DNA from: Xiphophorus maculatus
Lineage: Eukaryota; Chordata; Actinopteri; Cyprinodontiformes; Poeciliidae
Assembly: GCF_002775205.1 (NCBI RefSeq)
Contig: NC_036460.1
Coordinates: 20,168,751-20,232,750, forward strand
Direction: 5' to 3'
Length of the DNA: 64,000 bases
The notes under the pieces: generated by a model
The model's input: only the letters and a program-made list of their open reading frames with translations
Database searches by the model: none
What the model was told of the DNA's origin: nothing
Made by a program: the position numbers and the translations under genes
In this document: piece by piece, positions 56,940 to 64,000 of the stretch
How positions within the stretch are numbered: the stretch's first letter is position 1
Layout of the letters: the number at the start of each line of letters is the position of its first letter

Positions 56940-57317
56940 GTCTGTTCAGTGCAGCCATGACGCAAAGTCAACAAGAGAAAAGACTCCCGGCGGCCGTCAG
57001 GCAGGCAGTGTTAGTGGTGAAGTGGAGCAGAGCCGCGGAGCAGCGCGCCGTGCTCGCTTTAAAACGGGATTTGGATTAAATAGCTTGTGAAAGAGCCGAT
57101 GAGCCCAGCGTGCGGGAGGGAGCAGAGAGCTGATTTTTATTTCCTACTGGATCGAGAAGGGGAGGAGGAGGCATGGAGAACGAGTTATTCTGGTAACAGC
57201 GCAGAGCCTGTTTGACATCGCGCCTCTCAAGGCTTCCGGCGCAAAGTAAATCTGTTTTGTGCGTCGAGAGGAAGAGAGCCTCGGTCAGTTCCCGGCCGCA
57301 ATCCTCTTCGGCTGGAC
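56940..57317 (+). promoter_or_regulatory. unc119: CpG-rich unc119 promoter and 5' UTR
   Basis: Sharp local rise in GC and CpG in otherwise AT-rich DNA, running into the first coding exon; a CpG-island type promoter is likely. The transcription start is not determined. Confidence 0.5.
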
Positions 57318-57441
57318 ATGAAAGTGCAGCAGGGCTGCAACTCATCAGACATGGGCATCCCGGTTAGAACAGAAGAAGAGCTGCGCAAGAACACAGTTAT
57401 AACACCAGAGGATGTGCTGGGACTGCAGAAGATCACAGAGA
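57318..57441 (+). CDS. unc119: unc119 first coding exon (partial gene)
   Basis: UNC119 proteins are lipid-binding chaperones that carry myristoylated cargo such as transducin alpha to cilia and photoreceptor outer segments. ATG at 57318 starts MKVQQG, then a variable arm and the family-diagnostic ITPEDVLGLQKITE, then a GTGAGT donor at 57442 (phase 1). In known UNC119 proteins this is the point just before the conserved beta-sandwich (YLCSPE...). No following exon was found before the window ends, so intron 1 exceeds 6.5 kb. Paralogue a or b is not settled. Human UNC119 is also in 17q11.2. Confidence 0.85.
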
Positions 57442-59449
57442 GTGAGTAACCGGCTGTAGGAATGCTTTCAGGAAAACCAAGGGTTTAACTGCTGCTCCAC
57501 TAGGAGCCTGATTATTGCTTATTGCCTCTCTTGAGGAAGGTTAATACCATGGACAGCGACAGCTTTCAATAAGACTGAAGCATTTGAACCAGTCTGCACA
57601 GTGAGCAGGTGGATCTTCACCGTCAATTTCTGTGCACTGCAAGTTTTCCTGCTGGTAATGATAAGTGTGTTTGTTTGTTTGTTTAAATTATTGCTGCTTT
57701 TTGAGATCTGAGTGAGTTTCCCTCCAAGACTAAACTCTAGCTCACCTTGCCACACCTGCAGCTCTGAGGTAACAGGTGGCCTGGGATGTGATCTACTAAT
57801 TATAGCAGATAGTGCAGACAGCTCCCAGATGGAGCAGAAAAACAAGAGCTGTGTGTGTGCGTGCCTCTACTCTGCTGTTTCTTATATCATGGAAACATGT
57901 CAACATTTCGTAATAGAGCTGGACCTTTACAATTCCAAATCAAGAGGATCTTTCCTCATTTGGGTGGTTAGAAACTTAAGTTGTTTTGTAGTTCTCAAGT
58001 ACCTTGACATTCATTTACAGATTTTATAAAATCCTAATAGAGCTAGGAAATATATTCAAATCATTCCAGATATGCTACAGATTCAAATTCAGCTACACAC
58101 AGTTCAGTTTGATCCATGTTATAATGCAATGAAGTCCCATTCAGTTTGAAATACTAACATTATCTAAGAAAATCCAGCCACCTGCATGGAGTCACAATCT
58201 TTTATCCGGAGCAGGCCTGTGGTGACAGTGGAAAGGAATAACTCTCTTTTACTAAGAAGAAACCGGCAGAGTGCAGGACGCGTTTGGACCTCCATCTGCT
58301 GCAGCTGGCGTAGTGTGTGAGAATTTGAGCAGACAGAAAGAAAAGACAGATTCACTGGTTTGGGGTTCCAGTCAGTTGCAAATCAGGATTGAGAGATGGC
58401 AGATGAATGCTTGGAAAGAAAGGTAAATGTTGGAGTCCACTTTCTCTAGCTCATGAAAAAATTTAAGATGTAACACTGCAGAAAAATCATAAAGTTAAAT
58501 TTTAATCCCATCTTCTGAGGCCCATCATTGAAGCTATATATGTATATATAGGCTTGTATATTAAGCTCATATATTGAGCTCAATATTATCAGAGCTTAAT
58601 ATTGAAGCTCTGATATTAAATTGTATAATTTCAGGAGAATGTTTTATTTTCCTAAAGAATATGATCGTATCACATTAGGATCTCAAGAAACAAACAAAAG
58701 ACACATTTTTGCATCAGAGTTGTGACCCAAACTTGATTTAAATATTTCATGTGTTTGAATGCTTGAAATGTTTGAAACAAAACCATTCTTTACTTTTGTT
58801 TTTATTTTCAAAAGCACAGAAAATTGGAAGCGTGTATAATTTTTTGTGTATTAATTTCACCCTAATTCATATAAATTCATCCTTGTGAGCAGGAGGAAGT
58901 GATGTTTGGATTTAGAGCCAAACTCACTTCAGTGTAAAGGTTTAACCCTCAGATAGTCACCTCTCTCTGCATTTTACCACCTCTGAGTGGGGAAGAAACA
59001 CCAGCGTCTCATCAGTGTGATAAATCCTAAATCACTCAGGATGGTGTGGTAATCTCTGCTCTCCGCTGACATGTAATCTGGATTATGTCAGGATGGCTGT
59101 AACACAGCATTGTGCAATGAAGTGATGCAAACAGGTAATTATTAAGTACGGTTAAAGATAAGGTATGAAAATACAGCATTCATTCAGCATTTTTCAAGAA
59201 TTTAATCAAAAGGTAAAACTGGAATTTAGTTTGATCTTAATTGTCAAAGGATGCTGCTCTGCTTCCTACATTATTTTTTATTTGTATTGTGAACGTCCAA
59301 GAACACTTATTACCGCCATTTTTAATGACCACACGAAAAACACACACTTTATCCCAGAACAGGTTTGTTTATTGTTGTTTGGTGCGAGAGATCATCAAGA
59401 TTCCTGACGTAAATGGCATCATTTTGGAGCAGCACTGTCATAATGTCTG

Positions 59450-60060
59450 TTTGATGGTGGATCCAAATGCAGAGCAGCAGAGCCGTTGAAGATTAATAGT
59501 TTAATGAAAAAATTATGAAAAACAAAAATTATAGGTAGACAAGGTAGAAACACAAACTAAAGATCCATAGAAAAAAAAATCCAGCAGGGAGACATGAGAA
59601 GGATATAGAGAAAAGAAGGGAGTAAATGACAGGAACCGGCAAGGAGCGACTGACAATGGAGTATTTAAATACTCCAGGTAGAATGCTGAGCAAAAGACCT
59701 AGGCTGATGAGCTAATGGGTTACAGGTGTGAGTGAAGGGAGCAGGAGGCAGACTGAGGAGAGGGAGAGAGAAAGTGACATGGGGGGCGAGGGAGAGGACA
59801 CAGAGGAACATTAAATCAATTTAACACTGCAGAATAACTGAAGAAACACAATTAAACTTGAGTGGCAAAAAATGACTAGAACAATAAATTAACACGGCTA
59901 GATTCACTAAGGAAGAACTGAAGTGGAAATGGAAACAAAGCAGAACTAATAAAAAAAAACTGTGGAACACAAAAACTGATAAAAAAAAAATAAAAGAAAA
60001 GAAACTCAGGCAACCCCAGATCCTAACAAGCTCAGCTTCATTGTGACACACACACTTCAA
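59450..60060. repeat. Dispersed repeat, copy 1
   Basis: Purine-rich stretch with an A-rich start and motifs such as GAGTATTTAAATACTCC and GATGAGCTAATGGGTTACAG. Laid out like 61290-61960, suggesting two diverged copies of one family. Family not named. Confidence 0.35.
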
Positions 60061-60679
60061 ACCTCATCAACCCACAGCCTGCCTAAAAAAACAAATATAC
60101 ATCAGAGCAGCAAATTCATGGTATGTCCATATCAAAGATAGCTACTACAATGGCAATAAATGTAAAATAATCATCCAAGAGCCATGCATTTAGAATCTTT
60201 ATGTCAGAACTTATTTTGGTGGGATTTGTTGTTCAAAAGAACAACAAATCTAATACTGTGCAGTCCCATCCTGTAACCTCTCATGTTTATATGATGCATA
60301 ATTAACGATGTCCTTGCAGTCAACAAAGAGTTGTACTGCTAATTCTTTTTAGCTGATTCAATTAATGATTGTTTTTATTATCTTATTGTATCACATTGTC
60401 TTTCTGGCTTCATTCCGTTTGGCATCGGAAGATTTTTGTGTTGCACCCGTTATCTTGTCTTCTGCCAGCTGTAAATAGCTTTTTATGTGTGAATGCACAT
60501 GAACACAGTCTGAGTATTTCGTCTGTCAGTTTCCACCTGGATTTAAACAGCATGTGGTGTTGAAAGGAGGCAGACAGAATACTAACAGGTGTTTATAGAC
60601 AGCAGAAAGGTGTTGGCTATGTGGATGAATACAGGGCAGCATGACCTGTTGTTGGTTGTTGGTGCTACAGCTTTATGGA

Positions 60680-61220
60680 GCTACCTCTTGAAGGATTTGA
60701 GCAACTACGCAAAGAAGGTTTAGTGGTTTACTTTGCTAACTCCAGGATTTTCAGTACAATGAATCATTTTGTACCACAATCTGCAACCAAAGTTCTGTTT
60801 CTGCTTTACACTTCTTGCATTTCTCTTAAGCATCCACTGACACATTGTAGAACTTGCGGCTGTTTCAATTATGGTTAGATGACCAAGACCTGCTGCAGCT
60901 AAACATGTCCAAACCATGACACTTCCACCTCTGTGCTTCACAGCTGATATTAGATTTAATTTTTATGGAACACTGTATTTGGTTTATGTTAAACATGCTC
61001 CCTTTTGTGGTCTCTAAATAATTTATTTTTAGATTAATCTATCCAAGGAACATTGCTCCAGAAGCTTGGTCTGTGTCTTTTTCCTGTGACGATATTTTAG
61101 AGTTTTGGAGGCTCCTATGGTCTGCTTTGTGTGTGAATCTGTTTGGATGCTCTAACCTTGGCATGTTGGTCATTGTTTTTCTTCTAAGGCTGTCTTTCTG
61201 ATGACCTCAGACAGCTGTTT
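60680..61220 (-). pseudogene. Tc1-like transposase remnant
   Basis: The minus-strand frame at 60720-60941 begins KHRGGSVMVW, matching the GGSVMVWG signature in the Tc1 DDE domain, and continues in recognisable but damaged form; stops and frameshifts break the rest. Confidence 0.75.
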
Positions 61221-61289
61221 TAATCTTACCAGGGTGTTCATAGAGAGCAGTATGAAAAGGAGAAAATATCCAATTGGGTGAGATGATTT

Positions 61290-61960
61290 AAAGAAAAGCG
61301 GAGATTAAATAACCACTCTTTAATAGAAAGGTATTGACATAATTGGAAAGTTTTGTGTTTAAGCACCCAAGAGCAGAGATCTGCTAGGGTAAATTAATTC
61401 AGAAATTTTTAATGAAAACAAAGGAGACATACAAAACTTTGGAGGGAGCCAGAGTATAAATCTATGGGGTTTGCAGATTTGCACAGAGGCATCGGGACGA
61501 CAACGGTAGAATCCATCAGTGAGTGAAGAGAATGAGGAGCTTAAATACTGAGGGAGAGGTTGCAGAGGCAAGGAAACACGAAGAGCTAATCAGAGGCGAG
61601 AAGTTGGGAGAGAGGATCAGCACAGGAAATGAGAAGATGAGAAACAACTGGGAAGAGACGCTTACTGGCAAACTGAGGAAGGGAGAAAGCCCTGAAACTT
61701 AAATAAACACTAACAGAAAGAAACATCTAAAGAACATTATGCTAAATACACAATAAATAATAATTAATGAGCAAAATCTAAGTGAATGAACAGCAAAGGA
61801 TTAACAAAAATATAAACATAAATGAAAACCAAACTGTGAGGAAACACACAATGAGGCACAGAAATAAACTAAGAACTAAGCTAAGGGATGAACTGAGACG
61901 TGTGACATCATAACAGCGCATAAATAAAAGAAATACAGATGGATTATTAATATTAGGATG
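61290..61960. repeat. Dispersed repeat, copy 2
   Basis: Same general layout as 59450-60060 (A-rich lead, GAGCTTAAATACTGAGG, GAAGAGCTAATCAGAGG). Relationship judged by eye. Confidence 0.35.
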
Positions 61961-63614
61961 ACAGAGGGTCAATCATATTAAGAGTGCTGGTCTGTTGTCT
62001 ATCTCATGCAGAGTTTTGCAAGTTTTTTTTGTAACTTTTTTCATATTTAGAAGTGTGCGTTTTAGGGAAAACTCAAAAAGGATAACATAGTGTAAGCTTC
62101 AGATAGTTTAATTCACAATATTTGACTTTGCTAAAGTCGCACATGTGGATATATTTTATGTTCTAATTGCTTAGATCAATACAACTAAATCAGGGGAGAT
62201 ATGAGTGAAACCTCTACAAATCTGGTTTGATGGTTCTAGTATTATGGCCCATCTCCAGAAAAGTATCACAGCCAAACAAAACCCCAGACCAGGGGTAGCT
62301 TCTGACATAAAGTTAACAGTTTTAAAAGAAAATAATCCAATTTGGGGAGTAGTAGAAGAAGAAGAAGAAAGTGAGGAAAAGTGGTCAGTTTGTCCTACAG
62401 CAGCTTAAGCCTGTAGCAGTATAACTACATACTGTAGATAGCCTAGGATAATCTGACCCCTTAGAATGAGACATGAGAGAGACACAGCAAAGTTGTCAGA
62501 GTTTTTTGGTTTTTTCAAATTAAAAACTTAAAAGTTTACCAGTAGAGTTACAGATACAAGTCCTTATCCAGACCTATAAGATTTAGGTCTGGACATTTCC
62601 AACAAATGAAGGAATTGTCCTGTATTTATCTCCATTCTTGCAGCTTTATAGCCTAACTCTGCTTTGAACTGCTCCATAGCTTTATCTCTGACCTGGCTCA
62701 TGTGTTTCTTGGTTTTCATGATGCTGTTTGTTTATCAATGTTCTCCAACAAACATCTGATACCTTCTCATACTAGCTGGATTTACATTGAGATTGCTATT
62801 TATTACACACCAATGGACTGCATTTGGTAATCATATGACTCTGAAAAAAAGATGGTTGAATACACCTGCCACATTTTTAAGGGATTTAAAATAAGACCCA
62901 TGTGTCCTTAACCTTCTACTTCACAATAATTCTCTACTTTGTGTCATTATGCAAGGAAATCACATTTTTCTCTCTCCTTTGTAATGTTATTTGGAGAAAG
63001 ATGAGAGGAAAGAATCTCATCTGCATTCAGGTGCACATATTGTAACCCCTCCATGAACCTCACTGTTTGCCAATTTGCCCACAGGTGCTTTTAGCTGAGA
63101 GACATGAAACAGCTTGTCAGTCACAGGTGCACCGTACATCATCATCATACAGACAGTGACATCTCACCGGATGCTCTCTCAGCTTCAGGTTATTTTAAAA
63201 AGATATATCAGCACACGTTTGCATTGTCCTTCCTTGTGTTCCGATGTGACTTCAACACAAGGTCTCGGCATCAATCAGAGGCCTCAGAGTCAGATGGAAA
63301 GAATAAGGCATGTGAAGTCAATCCCTGAGGCTAAAAGTCTGTTACTCCAGGCTAATCTGAGGGATTAAGGAGCTATAAATGGCAGCTGGCCAGCTCTGTG
63401 AGACTGCCACTTTGGTTTCAGACAGACTCTGTTTCTGAGCACAGAATGGCTCAAGAAGTGCAGCTGAGTTTACTTTAATAAGAGCAATTTCAGGGAAGAA
63501 AGACTGCACTGATTTATGCTGATAGACAATATGTTTAACAAAAGCCTTGCTTTGGTACTTTGTCGGAGTCTTTATAGTTATTGAACTACAAAACAGTATC
63601 AAAGAAATTTGGGG

Positions 63615-63835
63615 AAAAAATAGTCATGCAAAAGTATCAGTACCTCTTTAGATTACAGAAACTTCATTGTGTTAATTTGGGATTTTATGTACCAGACTAA
63701 TATAAGGTAGAGCATAAATGTGAAGTACAATGAAAAGTTATGTATGTTTACTAATCCCTCTCATAAAAGAAAATCTGAAATGTGCGCTGGACATTTGTAT
63801 TCATCTGCTTTTAATCCAGTACACTGCAAAAACAC
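63615..63835 (+). mobile_element. Tc1-like 5' leader fragment
   Basis: Starts with TGCAAAAGTATCAGTACCTC and later has ATTTGGGATTTTATG and TGGACATTTGTATTCA, the leader of the same family as at 7738 and 23690. Confidence 0.5.
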
Positions 63836-64000
63836 AAAATCTTACCAAGTATTTTTGATCTTTTTTCTAGTGCAAATATCTTAGGAAACTTGAAATAAGA
63901 CAAAACTAACTTGCAGCTAACTTTTCAGCAAGATAGGACATTGTCTTAAAATAATAGTTCCTTAACATTGATGAAAAAGTACTAGTTACATGTGAAATGA

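Larger units (their letters stand above)
57442..64000. other. unc119: unc119 intron 1 (incomplete)
   Basis: No further exon recognised on either strand. Contents: perfect hairpin at 60223-60250, imperfect hairpin near 58577-58616, a transposase remnant at 60680-61220, two related repeats at about 59450-60060 and 61290-61960, and a Tc1-like leader fragment at 63615-63835. Confidence 0.5.

Noticed and set aside
57076..57436. Minus-strand frames over the unc119 first exon and CpG island
   Set aside because: GC-rich shadow frames; the plus strand has the UNC119 signature and a splice donor.
57442..64000. Later unc119 exons
   Set aside because: Looked for the YLCSPE and FKIRDM-type coding segments on the plus strand; none found, so they lie beyond the window.

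Overview
The window is nuclear DNA of a teleost fish. Evidence: intron-rich vertebrate genes with GT/AG junctions, AT-rich introns and intergenic DNA full of Tc1-like, hAT-like and MITE-type debris, and the linked set cpd - cryba1 - unc119, whose human counterparts CPD, CRYBA1 and UNC119 all lie in 17q11.2. A spiny-rayed fish is likely; no species can be read from the sequence.

Layout. 1-32,760 (minus strand): carboxypeptidase D (cpd), rebuilt here as 21 exons with every intron phase closing, giving 1362 residues: signal peptide, two active carboxypeptidase domains, a third domain without catalytic residues, one membrane span and a trans-Golgi sorting tail. A two-exon gene of unknown function (182 residues) lies on the plus strand inside cpd intron 19 (3,223-4,061). 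Cpd intron 12 holds a 9.6-kb element (8,499-18,080). A second full-length copy lies in the opposite orientation at 34,912-44,521, in the gap between cpd and cryba1. The two copies are nearly identical and flank 16.8 kb that carries the cpd promoter and exons 1-12.

44,784-47,330 (minus): cryba1 (beta-A1/A3 crystallin, 196 residues). 49,038-53,590 (plus): a beta-B1-like crystallin (209 residues). They form a divergent lens-crystallin pair with TATA boxes and Maf-type (MARE-like) sites. 53.6-56.9 kb is intergenic: simple repeats and a 1.7-kb inverted-repeat transposon carrying a nested insertion. 57,318-57,441 (plus) is the first coding exon of an unc119 gene in a CpG-rich patch; the rest of the window is its first intron, with transposon remnants.

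The least ordinary object is the 9.6-kb element. It has full-length copies with abrupt shared ends, no target-site duplication that I can see, a 3' end of stem-loop plus CTAG followed by T (Helitron-like), a 55-bp minisatellite, a nested hAT-like MITE, arrays of a short AGAACTAC motif, and an intact 198-codon coiled-coil ORF. In the parts of that ORF I compared base by base the copies differ only at synonymous sites, and their translations are the same. I see no transposase, Rep/helicase or reverse transcriptase in it, so it is probably non-autonomous or of an unrecognised kind.
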